Positions 33,548 through 47,540 are shown, counted from the stretch's first letter. The stretch is 64,000 nt of DNA from Pontederia crassipes (GCA_030549335.1 CM060198.1:59597453-59661452); one strand, 5' to 3'. Made by a program: numbers and translations. The notes: generated from the letters alone by a model not told the origin.

Positions 33548-35976
33548 CTACGAACTGTTGTACTCGATCCTCTGCTTCCTCGGCGCCACCACCGTCCGCT
33601 GCGGCTGCTGCTGATGCTGCGTCGTGTCGCAGACCTGCGTACTGAATTTGCACCCGAGCCTCCTCGTCAACGACCCCCAGCTCCCCGCCGCCGCGGCCGC
33701 CGCGGCCGCCGCCACCACGGCGCCTCTCCGGTGATCGATCTTCTCCAGCGCCTTCCTCATCCTCGAGCACTCCCGCTCCAATCCCATGACCCTGCTCCGC
33801 ATGCTGTCCATGTCCAGCCTCAGCACCTGGTTCTCCTGCACCGCCGCAGCGCTCCTCCTGCCCCTCCTCCGGCTCCTCCTCGCCCTCTCCCCAAGTGACA
33901 TCGCCTCCTCGCGCTCCGCCGCCGTCTCCTCCTCTTCCTCCTTCTCCTCCTCCTCGGCCTCGGTCTCCGCGTTCATCAGCGTCCCCGCGATCGCCCTGCG
34001 CAGCTGCAACTGCTCGAAGAAGAGCACCTGCACCACCGCGCGCAGCGGCAGCCGCTCGTTCTGGGCCGCGTGCGTGCACGCTTCCAGCGTCAGCTTCCGG
34101 CAGTCCATCACGCCGCACACCTTTTCCTTCTCCTCCTCCGTCAGCCTCGGATGCGCCTGCAAAACAAATTCACCGCCAAAAAAGAAGCGATTCTTTTAAA
34201 GATCCTGTCGAGATAACTAGGTCCCGCGGAACAAATTGTCTTATGCGGTTCCCACGTTACTGTACCTTGAGGTAGACATCCACGGCCCTGTAGAGGCCGT
34301 CGTCGAACACCCTAGCGTGGTCCGGCAGCGCGAGCGCGAGGTCGCAGAACTTGTCCGGCTTCACGTTGGCGTCCGACGCGATCTCCGAGAGGTAGCCGTC
34401 GACGAGCTTCCCGACGGCCCGTATCCTGCCGCTGTTATCGTCGCCTCCCGGTGGCTCCACGACGTTGCGATCCTTCTCCTCGCGGTCGTCGTCGCTCAAG
34501 TCGGCCGTCGTCGCGCCTTTCTGCTCCTCCTCGAGGCTGGCCAAGAAGTGCCCGACGATCCTCTCGACGCAGTCGACGTCGTAGAGCGTCTCGACGAGGT
34601 ACGAGTAGCTCGGCATCAGGAGGTCGTCGAGCGCGGCGCGGTCGAGCTGCGAACCGATCTTCCTCTCCAGCACCGCCCTTGAGTCCTCCGACGCCCGCAG
34701 GATGTTGACGGTCCGAAGGAGGCCGGAGAGCAAACGGGTGGCGAGCAGGCCGGAGCTCTTCTCCTGGGGGAGGTTAGTGATGAGCGTCTCCAGTAGCTCT
34801 CGCTGCTCGTCCTGGGAAGGAAGCGGTGTGGCGGCGGCGTGGTGGCGGTTCGACCGCGAGAGCCCCGGGATAGAACGCTTGGCGTAGAAGATGAGGGAGC
34901 CCTCGATGAGCTCGGGACGAAGATTTTTCGCTTTCATGGCGGAGATCACGCGCTTATAGATGGGGAGACTGAGGGCAGTGAGATCCTCAAACCAAGAATC
35001 GTGGAAACCTGATCCAGCGGTGTACCGGATCCCGCCCTTCCGCCGTTCCCCATTATCCGTCCCGTTCCAGTGTCCAGCGGCGGAATTACTCGAGCTGCCC
35101 CTGGACTGGTCGGCCGCTCCGGCGACGACGGCAATGGCTCCACCGTTGCCGGCCTCGAGGATGGGCCAGCCGAAGAGGGAATTGAGATCCGTACCGGAGG
35201 CTCGGGCCGCGATGGCGTCGACGCACCGTTGTACAAGTCCGAGGTCCTCGGCCTGCGGGAGGAGAAGTTCACAGGACTTGAGGGCCTTCGCGGCGTCCCG
35301 GACGCTCCGGAGGACCGACTGGGCGAGGAAGCGCTCTGTCCTGGCCACAAGGTTGTTTTCGGCGAAGTCCTCCGTCATGTCAAGGTACTCAGCGGCGCAG
35401 CGGAGGGGAACAACCTTCGATGCTGTGAGCTCGATCTTGACGCCGTAGCAGAACTTGGCGGCCGTTTCGAAGGCCTCGAGGCCGCCGGGAAACTCCGGGA
35501 GGCAAATGTGGGGGAAATCCTCCTCCTCCTCCTCCTCGTCTGCTGTCGCTGGTTCGGCTTCGATCTCTTCCTCTCCTCCTTCAACATCGCTATCTTGTCT
35601 TCTTTGCGCTCGAGGATTTTGCTCTCGCTCTGTGATCAAATGATGCAGCTTTCTGCTCTTAGACATCAATGGAAACTAGGGAAGCGTAGAGAAAGTGAAT
35701 CAGTCTTCACATATGAACAATGAAGGAAAAGAAAAACATATTTTGAGAAAAAAAAAAATCTCCATCACCAACAGCAACAGACCTTGTGAAGATGGAAGCT
35801 CATATCGCCGACTTCGATCACCACATCAGTAGGCAAGCCAGTGGTGCAGAACCTAAAATTGGATAAAAAAAATCGTTCCTTTAAACCCCAAGAAGATCAA
35901 AGACTGCATTTTTGCATTTCTAAACTATTGTTTCCTACCACGCTTGGCCTCTGGGGCTGAGGTTCTCACTCGCCAT
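33548..35976 (-). CDS. BTB/POZ and NPH3 domain protein (At5g66560-like)
   Basis: Four exons on the minus strand: 35976-35939, 35852-35783, 35675-34266 and 34156-33548. They join to 708 residues. NPH3/RPT2-like proteins are plasma-membrane-associated scaffolds, probably adaptors for CUL3 ubiquitin ligases, and act with phototropins in light-driven auxin responses. The start [20 protein letters not shown] and the block [19 protein letters not shown] mark the BTB domain. The NPH3 domain covers about residues 230-580 with [19 protein letters not shown] and [18 protein letters not shown] followed by [21 protein letters not shown] Glu-rich linker and then a coiled coil (about residues 605-645, [19 protein letters not shown]) precede a short basic tail. 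An acidic Glu/Asp insert follows the first BTB helices. The tiny 38-bp first exon is typical of the family. The Arabidopsis counterpart is named from memory and its biological role is not settled. Confidence 0.93.
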
Positions 35977-38900
35977 TGTTGCTAGCTTACGGAGTTCTCC
36001 AAGGAAAATCTCAGTAGAGGATTAATGGATTCGACATTGCCGTTGTGCCCAAGCCTCAAGCTTTCTCTAGTCGTTGTTTTTTTTTTCTCGCTTTTCCGCT
36101 GTTGCTAAGTTTCAAACTCGTGCGCTTCGCGTGGTACTCGGCAAACAGTGGAAAGGGAAGGGGGGATGGAAGAGATGTAATAAAATAAATGGTTGGATTC
36201 CAAACGGGAGAGAGACAAATATGAGGGTTGATGAGCTTTGAACAGTGAGTTTTACCTCAAAAGGTTCGTTTTACTATTCCATTAGTTTACTAATTAACCA
36301 GAGGAGAATCTTACTCAAAGCTACGAGAGAGAGGAAAGCAAGGAACAGAACAAAGTTTAAATATTATTTCCAGTGTGTGTTCACCATGTTGTGAGATATT
36401 AATTTACTTCTCAATGACTATTTCCTTGCCATCTGGCTTTCTATTCCCTAATCTTTATGCTATTCTAATCTTTTATGCACTAACTTGCCTTTGAGCTTGT
36501 AGCCTCTGTCCTACTTCATTTGTGTTACCTTGTTCATTTATGTCTCTTCTTTTGATCTTTTTTTTATCCCATTGGGGAGTTTATTCTGCTCATGCATCTT
36601 TGGCAGGAAATTCTAAATTCATCAATGTTCATCCACCACCATCTGCAGCGCATTGAAGTGTCTGAGACTCGGAGCAGACGCATTCAAATGCCTCGTAAGC
36701 AATTGGTAAGGTAATGTCAGTTGGCTCTCACGGTACTTTTTCCTGGTATACAATGTAATAGCATAACATAGCCTGTATGACTAGCAACTGCCCGTTTATT
36801 TTATTTCGAGACAAACAGGAACACCAAACTCCAGCCTTGTTAATAATATTCATTGTGGACTCCTACCCTTGGTCCTACTTAATTAGTATTGATACAATTT
36901 TTTGATTCCCTTAAGGAGTGTGCTTATTGCAAAGTATAAATATTAGTATATAGGGTGCAACCATTTCAGAGTTGCTGAAATAGTTGATCACTATGTAACA
37001 CCCGTGATCATGTTTTCATTTTACATAACCTTGGAAAAAAATATTGACAGGAGAATGATTAAGCTAGCCATTCAGACAAAATGGGTATCCTACGCTTTAG
37101 TTTCAATTTTGAAACCCTTCAGAATTAAGGCGTTTGTAATTGGGTATTAGACCAGTGATTTGAAGCTTCTTTTTTTGGGTATAGATGTGATTTTTTTATA
37201 CCTCGAATAGAGGCAAAACTTTAAGCTTAAGTAACAAAACAGCATTAGCCAACATGTCTTTTGGCGTTTGATGCTCCTTCATTTGTGGTTCTCGGAGTGA
37301 CAATAACACATAGAAACAGCCTTATCTTGTTTTGATTAGCTGTTGCCTAAGAGTTACATTCATCATTTGTGGACGTATATGAACACACGACATTTTGGAC
37401 AGGAAGAGACGAAAAGGGAAGGGCATTTCAGATGATGACAGACGATATGTTTTCTATTGTTCGTGCACTGCACATAATTCCATATACAAAAAAACGACTT
37501 TACTTTTGAGATCTAAAGGATAACAATCAGTATAGTTAATGTGGGGTTTCTCTTGGATACTCGCAAATAAAACTATTGTATATATACATTGAAAAAAAAA
37601 ACTATTATATATATTGAAGAAAGAGAAACTGTTATTTTGATGGAACAAGGAACAGAGATAATGTGGCACTGATCAATTCAGAGCATGAGACGGGTGGCTG
37701 AAAGGAGCATTTTCTATTAGATGTACGATGGTTGGTGATTGTGGAACTGCAAAGTATCTGGTAAAAGTAAAGGCAGAAACTGCAAAAGATATGGATAAAG
37801 GTAGCATGTCACTGAATTGTAAGGTAAAGGTCAACCAAAGTAAAGTTATCTGAGAGGGTTGTGAACTCCACCTCCTCATGTGGGGCTCTTGGTTTTGGAG
37901 AAGGAGCTAAAAAGACTATGAAAAAGACCATGGTTCAACAGTAGTATGATTTGAATCCCTTCTTATTAGTTTTTTAGCAATGCCCTAACTCATATTAGAG
38001 CTACCATATCCATAAGAACTATCTAACGCAGATTGCTACAGAAACTAGGTGAAGGTACATTCCATGTTCGCAAAGGCTCATGTGCATCTACTTACTAAGA
38101 ATGTGTAATTCCAAACTTCTAATCATACTTGATACAGCGATGCTGTAACCATTTTACTTCATTAAAGCACTGTTGTAATACATAGTTGAGCTCTCCTGCA
38201 GCAGAATATTTAACGCTAGATGGATCTGTCATAGCATTATTTAGGAGCCACGTCCTCGTATCATACGGGCATAGCAACTAAGCATCTTTGCAATTCAGCT
38301 TCTATATGCATGATTTGTGATTTTTGTCTTCATGGACAATGCCAGAAACAGGCCTTCACATGGACTGACCTGCAGTATGCTGTTACCATCTGCACATCTG
38401 GAATCTGCACCAACAATTGCTCGAGAAAAAAAAAATGGATGGAAACAGGTAATGTCTCTCTCACTCTATTATCAATGAGGCAGTCAAAAACCAGTGAGCC
38501 CTGAAGGCTGGCTGGCTGGCTTGCGGGCGCAGATCAATGCCGCGTCTTAGTTCATCCTGATAGTTTAATGCCTCGTGCAACAAAACACCAAGTTAAAATG
38601 CAGGCAACTGGTTTACTGTTTTCACAGTCCCACACGCCCTGCAGCTCTGCATTTGCACAGTGACGAAGCCCTTCTCTGTGTTCACTCTCTTCCCTTACTT
38701 TTTTTTTGTCCACAGTACAAAAGATTAGATCTACATTTGATACCTCTGAATTGCGTAGGAGTGAGGCCAATGTGAGTAGCAAAGTTAAGCCTTCCACTTG
38801 ATGCATGCTCGGTAGATAATTGGAACAGCTATGATTGAGATAGGGAGAATATTTGCTTGTACTTTCGATCAAAGGAAGCAGTAGATTTATTTCCTGCAAA

Positions 38901-41814
38901 AGCTCTAATAATTTGCAGGAGCTGCAAAATATTATTCTTGCACTTTTTTCTCACTCTTCACAAGTGGAAAGGAGATTATCAAATTACTTCGGCCACCTTC
39001 CTGTCTACCACCCTTCAAAGTTGACCATCTGTTTTACCCAACTCTACATAAGTAAATAAGTAATCGAAGTTGGGAAGAAAATTATTTTTTTAGTCATCCT
39101 TCGGTGTCCGGAAGTAGTATCGACGACTCAACTCGTACGATGTTGGAGTGCACTGTTGAAGGTTGATCTATCATAGAGTTTAACTAATTGTGTCGCGTAT
39201 TTTAACATTTGAAACTCCTAATAAGAATTTTTTACATTCACATAATATAATTTTTTTTGTTGAGAATTTGATTATCATATATACGATGTAGGGCAATCTA
39301 ACCAGATTAATTGAAGTCGATGGTGGAGCAACCTTTAATCTATAAATAGTGTACTCTTTAGCATAGCACAAATTGAACTGTTGGCATCTATACTAAACAG
39401 AAACACCACCAAAAGAAATGCCAAATTTATTATGACCTCAATTGGGAAGAAAAGGTTGATCACACATTTGCCCGGTTTGATTTGGGTTGGGAATATGACC
39501 TCAGTTATAATTTTATTTTCAACCTTTTATCTAAACAATGCCAAATTTAGTTTGAGGACCTCACATGCAATATTATAAGAACCAAAAAAAAATTTTGTTT
39601 AGTTTCTCCTTGAGAACACTTTCTTCGAGGTGGGAACAAATGTTAGAGTTATCAAAAGTTTGTCCGACAAGACCTTTGGGTTACTCATCTTAAAAAGGCA
39701 AATAAAGGACACACATTAATTATGATATTTTACAAGCATAAAGAAAAATAAGAAGAAAAGAAATGCATTACACTTCGTAATATAATCTAACAAGTCAGTA
39801 CTTGCAAATTTTACTATTTAATTGAATATTTTGAACTAAGAAAGCAAGAATACAGTAAATAGTTTTAAGAAAAGAGGGATCAGAAATTAAAATGAAATTT
39901 GTAAAGTGAAGCTGATACAAGATGGAAATTAAAAAATTATAAAGTTAATCTCGATATATTTGTATGAAATTTGAATCCCATCATTTAAGTAACAACCGTA
40001 CCCTCCATCCAGTTAAAATGTTTTTCAACAAATATTTTCACTAAGTTTCTACACTTAGCAATAAAAAAAGAAATGATAAAAGAAAGAAAAAGGTTATTGC
40101 AGAAAGTGTTATGTATAACTTAGGAAAATATCACCCTCATTATTCAGAAATAAATTCTAATATTTCATAGATAACAATTAAATTACTCTTTTTTTAAAAA
40201 AAAATATTATATGTTTTTATCCATAACTCTGAGTCGCCTGGAGCTCCCTCCTCCCGGCTCTGCCAAAATGTCAAATGACCGGTCAGATATTCCAAATTTG
40301 GAGCCTATTCAGTTCATTTTTTTCATGTGATCCAGTACTTGTCCATAACTGCAAAGACATGCATTATAATTTAATTTCTTTTATGCCATGCCTTTGCCTC
40401 ATCTACCCGAAATAATGCCTGCTCTTCTTTGTCAGATAATAAAAGAGTCACATGGAAAAAAACAAGGGACAACTTGAATGGCAACTTACCAACAATTTCA
40501 GCTTTATGATTTCAAAGTGATCAAGCCATCAGCCACATTCCAATTTACCCTTCACGAGAAAAATTAAGTAAAAAAAAAAACGATCCAGTTTTCTTGATCT
40601 TTTGTCAACGTATATGAACTTGTTATGTTATGCCCACAAAATAATGATCACCAATAGACTGGAAGCCATAAACCTTTCTATTCTCTATTACAAATTATGC
40701 ATTTCAAATTGTATGTTTTAAAATTTTCAATAACCAAATAATTTTATGAACACAAGGGACGTTCATCTACAAGTAATTTTTATAGATTATCAAATAATTT
40801 TGTATTAAATTATCTATATTCCTCACATTATTTTTATTCACTTGTGAGAAGGTAATGAGTAAGTTAAATAATGTACATTGCTTTTGTCAGTTGAGTTAAA
40901 TTTTTTTAATTTCACATTCTACATTTATCCTTTAAAATTTTATTTAAATAAGTTATAAAACTAATTAAATAAATTGTAAAACTAATTAAGTAAATATAAA
41001 ATTAATCAAATAAATCTTAGTTAATTATTATGATTATATTATTATCATATTTTTTAAATAATAATATTTTATAAATTTTAATTTGCGGATGAAAATATGT
41101 GTTTCAGATTTAAATTTACAAAGTTCAAAATAAATATATATATTTAAATATAATTATTTTGATTAAGAATATATTGGTAAAAATTGTATATTAACTTATA
41201 AATGTTCATTTTATTATAAATAACTAATATGAATTATTAGATAAATTGCTTATACACATCAAATAATATAATGCACATTGTTAATAATTTAACAATCTTT
41301 GCAATCTAAATTAGCTGGCAATGCAACGGAAAAGTATAAAAAGACAAATTTATATAATTCACTTCACCCACTAAAATATAGTAATTATAATATTATATAA
41401 CCAAGTGAAATTAAAATGCTCGTCCCATTGAACTGTTGGGACCACGCTTCAAGTGTAAAATAAAATTTGACATGGACAGTAAAAAAAAAAAGTTATCAAC
41501 AATCAACGATTAATAAAACTGAAACATCACACTGCTACATAAAGTTCAAAAAGTGAATTAAGATTAGTGGCGTAACTGAAGAGTACTTATGAAAATCTAC
41601 CCAGTCGCAAGAGAATCCAATACATACAGCACTTTTTTCTCACGTGATTCATTTGAAGTTTGCACTTGAGAATTCAAAAGATGGCGTCACAGTTCGCATA
41701 AAACGAATACAACAAACACCACAATCTCATGGACTAACATGCTCTCGCATCAGAAAATGAAGTTTGCAGCGGTACAAAGTTAGGCACCGGTCATTGTGAA
41801 ATTCTGTAATCAGG
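35977..41814. other. long intergenic region between the NPH3 and NASP genes
   Basis: About 5.8 kb, increasingly AT-rich from 39 kb onwards. No credible gene. At 36605-36712 there is an exon-like segment (see findings). Around 39095-39170 there is a phrase shared with 48575-48612. At 40900-41020 short A/T units (AACTAATTAAATAAAT) are locally repeated. The first 300 bases left of 36300 probably hold the NPH3-gene promoter. Confidence 0.4.
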
Positions 41815-44800
41815 CTACTGGGGGAATGGGGTTTCGGACGCACTGCCATCAGCATCCTCTGTTGATTTCTCCAGTGCGGGTTTCTTGGGGGAAGGCTCTG
41901 CACTGATTGGCTTTGGCTTTATGGTCGCCCGCTTTACGCCTCTCCCTACCACGCCCAAGTGTGTTACGGCACCATTTGTTGCATCGGTTGAAATGGTTGG
42001 GGAATCAAAACCACCACTCAGGACTCCAATCTGTGAAGATGAAAGAGATGAAGCTCTTGGCATGGAGCTGTGTGGATTTTTCTCCTCATCGGTTGTGTTA
42101 GAAGTTGCCAAATTGGTATACTCTGACAATTTAGACAGGGGGACTGCTTGGAGCTCCATATCCTCAAGCTACATTTACAAAGTGCAGACATTCCACATCC
42201 ATAATTTGTCAACAGAGGACTCTATTAAACAATTACAGAGTACCAATTTTACAGGGACATGATGGGGGTAAGTCTACCATACCTTCTTTTCAAGTTCAGA
42301 GAGAATGTCAGTAAAGAAGTCAATCTCTGATGATTTAGAACTGGTTTCTGCAGTTGAAAGGTTGTTCTTTGTCTCCGACTCAGAGATTGCGGACTCGGCA
42401 TCATCCTTGAGCCTTTGTAGGTGAGACTTGCATAGAGAAATTGCCTTTTCACAGTAGGGAATTGCCTCCTTAATCCTTGAGCCCAATTCAAGAACTAAAG
42501 ATATCCTGAAGTTCCTAAAACCCTGTTAAGGAATCTAGAAAGAATAATATTCATGATATGGAAGTTTATTAATTCGTAATCTTATATCATGGAACAACAA
42601 CCATTCCACATGAAACATTATATGAAAATAGGATACAGTTCCACAACCCGACGATGGTCTGACTCCACCAGACGTTCCGCTATGGCTAGAGCTTTCAAAT
42701 AATCATTCAGAGATGTCTCAATGTCCTCTGCAAGTTATGGCAAAGCTGCTCATTGGGGTAATCTTGTAACTGTAGCTCAAAAAAAAGAAAGAATGCTAAC
42801 CTCTCTCCATTGAAACTTCTGCTAAAGCAGAGTACACTTTAACCTTCTCCATCGTATCAGCCGAGTTCTTTTCAAATATTACTCTTGCAATATCTAACAT
42901 TTTCCAGGCAAGATCCAAATCAGATTCATCTTCTTCTGCTTCCACCACATCTTCGTCGTCCACTTCATTTCCTTTGTCAGCAATAGCAGAACCACTGGTA
43001 CCATCAGCACTACATTCCTTATTCTTATCACAAGATCCTTCTGCTACATAATAGGAGTTATGTAATCAAGCAGCTAGAGATGGAATAAGGAAAAGTAAAA
43101 GCCATAAAATAACGACCATATCCATAGATATTTATGTAAAATTCTATAGACACTTTTAAGTCCATATCATTTAAACCAAAATGTGGGGAACACAGTAAAT
43201 TTTGAAAGTTGGTTGTACCTCAACATTAGTTCAAAATAGCATTTGTAAACAACAAGTGATATTAAAAGTTCACGCTGCACATGATCACCTAAAGATGTAT
43301 TTGTATATGTAGTTGGCATGAAACTATATGTTATTTATACAGACTTTGGTAAATGCAATCCCCACAACAATCATCAAATACAAGAGACCAAGTGTTCATG
43401 ATAACTGTTGTAATTGTTAAAAGTTATAGCAGCTTCACATGCACGTGCGCACATTACACAGAGGCAAAGAAGCAAACACACATAAATGTGCATGAAGATA
43501 TACTAAACTAGCATTAATGTGTAAAAAGGAATCTCCTCAAAAAAATGTGTAAAAAGGAATGTAAAAAGGATCCCTTTGAGCATATAGATCCTGCATACAC
43601 GTGTGTGTGCACGAAAATATAAATGGAAGTGACTAGACTACAAATAAAGTGTAAAAATGAATGCAAAAGGTATCTATATACCTTTGAGTATATAGATCCT
43701 TCATACATACAACTAGTATTTAGTTTGGCACAAATCCTATGATTAGAGAAATGAATACAGGGATTCACTTTTCAAGTCATGGTGTGATTCGAAGTTCGAA
43801 ACAGATAATAGTTTATTTAACCTTTTAGTTAATGCAAATCACAAATATGGCTGTGTATAGAAGATACAAATGGAGATATTTCAGTTCCTATAACAGTATT
43901 CTTATCAATGCATTACAATTAGAAAGTAGATAAAATACTACAACAACAACAACAACAACAACAAAGCCTTATCCCACTAGGTGGGGTCGGCTACATGGAT
44001 CATACGACGCCATTCCGCTCTATTAGTAACCAAACCTTTCGGTATATTATTCACCACACTCAACAACAACAACAACAAAGCCTTATCCCACTAGGTGGGG
44101 TCGGCTACATGGATCATACGACGCCATTCCGCTCTATTAGTAACCAAACCTTTCGGTATATTATTCACCAATAAATCTTGCTCTATTAGTTCGCCAAGTG
44201 TCCGCCTTGGCCTCCCTCTCCCTCTTTTAATCGGACTCCAGATTATTTGATCTACTCTTCTTACTGGCGCATCTAATGGTCTTCTCTGAACATGACCAAA
44301 CCATCTCAAACGATTCTCTACCATTTTCTCCCTAATAGGAGCCACTCCGACTCGTTCACGTATATGGTCATTCCTAATCTTATCTAATCTTGTATGACCA
44401 CACATCCATCTCAACATCCTCATTTCGGCTTCCCCCACTTACGTTCATGTTGTCCCTTCATAGCCCAACATTCACTACCATATAACACTGCTGGTCTTAT
44501 AGCAGTACGATAGAATTTTCCTTTAACTTTATTGGGTACTTTTCTATCACAAAGTAGATAAAATAAAACAACCATTTAATAATCCAATGAACATCGAACA
44601 TATACGATGGAGTGTGTGTGCATATCAAAGTGTATACAAGTTTTTCCGGATGGATGCACACAAGTAGACTATAAATAAATAACTCAAATATAGCTTGTTT
44701 CCAATCAAAGAAAACAGAAAGATGCAATATCTGTTTACGTAAATACCATTTTCATTGTCTTCAGATACAACATTAGAAGGATCAGTGGAACCACTAGCTG

Positions 44801-45942
44801 AAGCCTTTGATCCTCCACTTTCTTCCATAATTGTAGTCTCTGTCTTCTCGGTATCTTTTGGAGTGCACTTTGGAACATCACCAAGTGGTGATGCTTCTTC
44901 TTGAGCCTTGTATAACAAGGCATACCCGTATTTATAATATGAAGTAGCACATTCTTCAGCAAGTTCTCCAAAATTTGTAACCCTGGAATAAGGTTTTCAA
45001 AGGTGTTCATGGTATACAACTTGGGAGAGACAAAATTTATGCAGTATGATAATATCGACATCATGATGGGGTGAAAAATAGGCAATATACTTTCATCATA
45101 GTTCTTTTATACTTTGGTATGGATATTTAGTGTTTATTGAGATTCTAGGCAAAATCAGAGACTTCAAGGATCTATTTCCAAGGTCCACAGGGTGGTGGAA
45201 CCAATGCATAAAAGAATGTTCGAAGTGTAGACACAGGTCCATATTCAGACATCATCCTTGACATAGATAACAGTGAAATAAGCTGTTATAATTGATCATA
45301 AAATGGTTTATAAGCCGCAAGAGACCTAATTTGGCAAAGAAACCATAATTCTAGGACACCCGTTCACGAGTGAGTGGTGTAGGAAATCTTTTCGATCAAA
45401 CAATTGTTCTAGGCGAATTCTAATGGTCCATTGAAGTAACAATTAAGATTATGAGAAAACAAAAAGAACACTTATTTCTCTGTGGTTCGCCCAATTTCAT
45501 GTACCATTTTGTACCGAGCGTTATTAGACGGGCTCATAAAAGTTTATAGATATACAAAGACATCAATCTTAAACAATAATCAAACTTCTTGACAGAGGCA
45601 GCAGAACCCGAACCTGATTTCTAGCGCGCGGCTGAGGCTATCCACGGCCTCGACGAAGTCCCCGTCCTCGATCGCCTTGGACCCCCGCTCGAACAGCTCG
45701 TCGGCAATCGCGAGGTTAACCTCAGGTTCCTCCTCCGCCTCCGCCGCCTCCTCCTCCTCCTCCTCCTCTTCCGCGTTGGCCTCCGCTTCACCGCCGTTCG
45801 GAGAAACGCTGTTCGCGTCAGGATTCACCGCTTTTGCACCTTCGTCGGAGGTTAGGGTTTCGCCGTTCTCGGAGGGCGCCGGCGCGGGATGCGCAGCGGG
45901 GGCTTCGCACGCCGCTGGAGGAGCCTGGTTCGTGGACGCCAT
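41815..45942 (-). CDS. NASP: NASP / SHNi-TPR histone H3-H4 chaperone
   Basis: Six exons on the minus strand: 45942-45614, 44982-44747, 43040-42801, 42727-42637, 42514-42283 and 42168-41815. Splice sites are GT/AG and phases join to 493 residues, close to Arabidopsis NASP (about 492). NASP is a nuclear chaperone that escorts histone H3 (and CenH3) with H4. The order of parts fits: Ala/Pro-rich N-terminus; long Glu run; first TPR (LAIADELFERGSKAIEDGDF) continued by FGELAEECATSYYKYGYAL; an acidic insertion that splits the second TPR (EVDDEDVVEAEEDESDLDLA); two further TPR units (DIETSLNDYLKALAIAERLV, EAIPYCEKAISLC); a predicted coiled coil; and a basic, Ser/Pro-rich C-tail with GRGVKRATIKP as a likely nuclear signal. 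The second intron carries a LINE insertion in the same orientation as the gene. Confidence 0.94.
43542..43710. repeat. 108-bp direct repeat in NASP intron 2
   Basis: TGTAAAAAGGAATGTAAAAAGG..TTGAGCATATAGATCCTGCATAC near 43545-43597 recurs with changes near 43650-43705 (GTAAAAATGAATGCAAAAGG, TTGAGTATATAGATCCTTCATAC). Offset is about 108 bases. It is non-coding. Confidence 0.6.
43938..44550 (-). mobile_element. 5'-truncated RTE-type LINE with doubled 3' end
   Basis: A 613-bp insertion is flanked by a perfect 15-bp target duplication, AAAGTAGATAAAATA (43923-43937 and 44551-44565). Read on the minus strand it encodes the C-terminal end of an RTE reverse transcriptase (RPAVLYGSECW, MRMLRWMCGHTRLDK, RLRWFGHVQRRP, KRGRGRPRRTLGE) with one frameshift near 44436. 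It ends in a (TTG)n tail, the plant RTE signature. The last ~114 bases including the tail are present twice (43941-44060 and 44061 onwards). It sits in NASP intron 2 and is incapable of movement. Confidence 0.9.
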
Positions 45943-47460
45943 GGAGGAAGGCGAATCCATTCGAGAGGGCCGGCGCTTGACAAAAACCCTAGAGAGCTCC
46001 GAGAGCGGGGAGCGTAGCAGAGCAGAGGTTTTGGCTTCAAAAAAAAGGAAGCAAGCAAAAGAACAAAAAATAGCGGGGTTGCGGAAAGGAGGTGGCTTTT
46101 CTTGTCCACTGTGGTGACTGGTGAGATCACAAGTTGGGCCATCATTTGGGCCTTTCTCATTAGTTGGATATTTTATAGTGCTATTTTTATTAGGCCTTTC
46201 TAAATTGGCGTTATCTTGGCCCACGTACTGCGGTAATATTTAAATTATAAATACGTGGATGATGTCTAATTTATTTTATTTAATATTTTTTAATCTAACT
46301 CACATATCTTTCATCTGATTCCGATTTATATAAATATTTTAATAAAAAAATGTTAAGTTTGTAAAATTTCTAAATATGGCTTGGAGATTCAATAGAAACA
46401 TTCTTCTTATAATGACCCAAGGGCGTATTGGGTCAAAGCACATGAATTATTGAAATGTTATAGTGACCCCATATGTTATTATTATAAGGGATTCAATGAT
46501 TGCGAGGATTAATGATTAGATCAGATGTGATATCAATTGGAACCTCACTTTTATTTAATAATATAAGTTGAGTAAAGATCAAGAGTTTTTGCATGCATGT
46601 GGTGCATTTCTTAAGGGTTCTTCCTTTTAACATTGGTCCAATTATGTACTTTTTTGTTTGATCTAAAATTAAATCTTATCCCAAGTTGTCATTATGATCT
46701 TTCCATCCAAAAGATTACCTTCATTTGTTTTAGTAATTACGTAATATTATTTTTACCCTTATAGGAAAAGAGAAAAATTGTGAATGATGAAGTGAGGGTA
46801 AAAATTATATTTTCATAATTATACAATGCTATCCTCAAGTTACTGTTTTAATATTGAAATACTTTTATCATATAAAAAAATGTAATAATAATTTGAAATC
46901 ATTAGGCAATTAAGTTTTTAAAAAAAAGTTGGATGAAACACCACGGAAGCACTTGAGTGAAAAATTAATTCAAATTTATAAAATTAAATACAAAATTACA
47001 CACGAAAAAGTTATAATCTAAGATATGTTGGACAAAACAAACCCCATTATAAATGATAAACATATTTATACCTAAAAAAATATTATATCCTTTAAAGATG
47101 GCCATAAAATGACGCTATCACAATATTTAATTGTATTCGGCACAAATTTTTAGGCATCTGAGTTATATGCATTTATAGACAAATAAATCAGATTCAGCAT
47201 CTATCTTTCCAAATATTTGGGGTTCAACTTGATTTCTATATGTCTATATGGCGCCTTCCATGGTTAATCGGAGACAAGGTGAAAATTCTGGCCATTATTG
47301 AAGATATTTGATTCACGACGTTTTTTTTTTCTTTTTTTATGCCGGCCCGAATCAATTGATTCTTTAGAACTTATTACCGCTTTATTCGGACATGAAAGGC
47401 CCTTGCAGAGGAAGAGCTTTATCCCAGCTAATCAGGTATCATCACGTGTCAAACTTACGA
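45943..47460. other. NASP upstream region and AT-rich spacer
   Basis: The first ~200 bases are the probable NASP promoter and leader. After about 46230 the DNA is AT-rich with no recognisable gene. Confidence 0.4.
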
Positions 47461-47494
47461 CCGGTGTTCGAGACTACTAACACTCAACTAATTC
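47461..47494 (-). repeat. partial second copy of a tRNA-like element
   Basis: On the minus strand, TTGAGTGTTAGTAGTCTCGA and AACACCGG parallel TTGGGTGCTAATAGTCCCAA and GAGTTCCGG of the tRNA-like block at 47541-47624, about 95 bases away. Confidence 0.4.
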
Positions 47495-47540
47495 AAAATC
47501 GAAAAAATAGAACAATAAAGGCTTATCCTTTGTCCAAGGT

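Noticed and set aside
33895-34275. Plus-strand frames opposite the NPH3 C-terminal exon
   Set aside because: Shadows of the minus-strand coding exon; composition is Pro/Arg repeats.
43940-43964. CAA-repeat as a CRISPR-like or ordinary microsatellite array
   Set aside because: It is the (TTG)n tail of an RTE element. CRISPR arrays are not expected in plant nuclear DNA and no spacer pattern exists.
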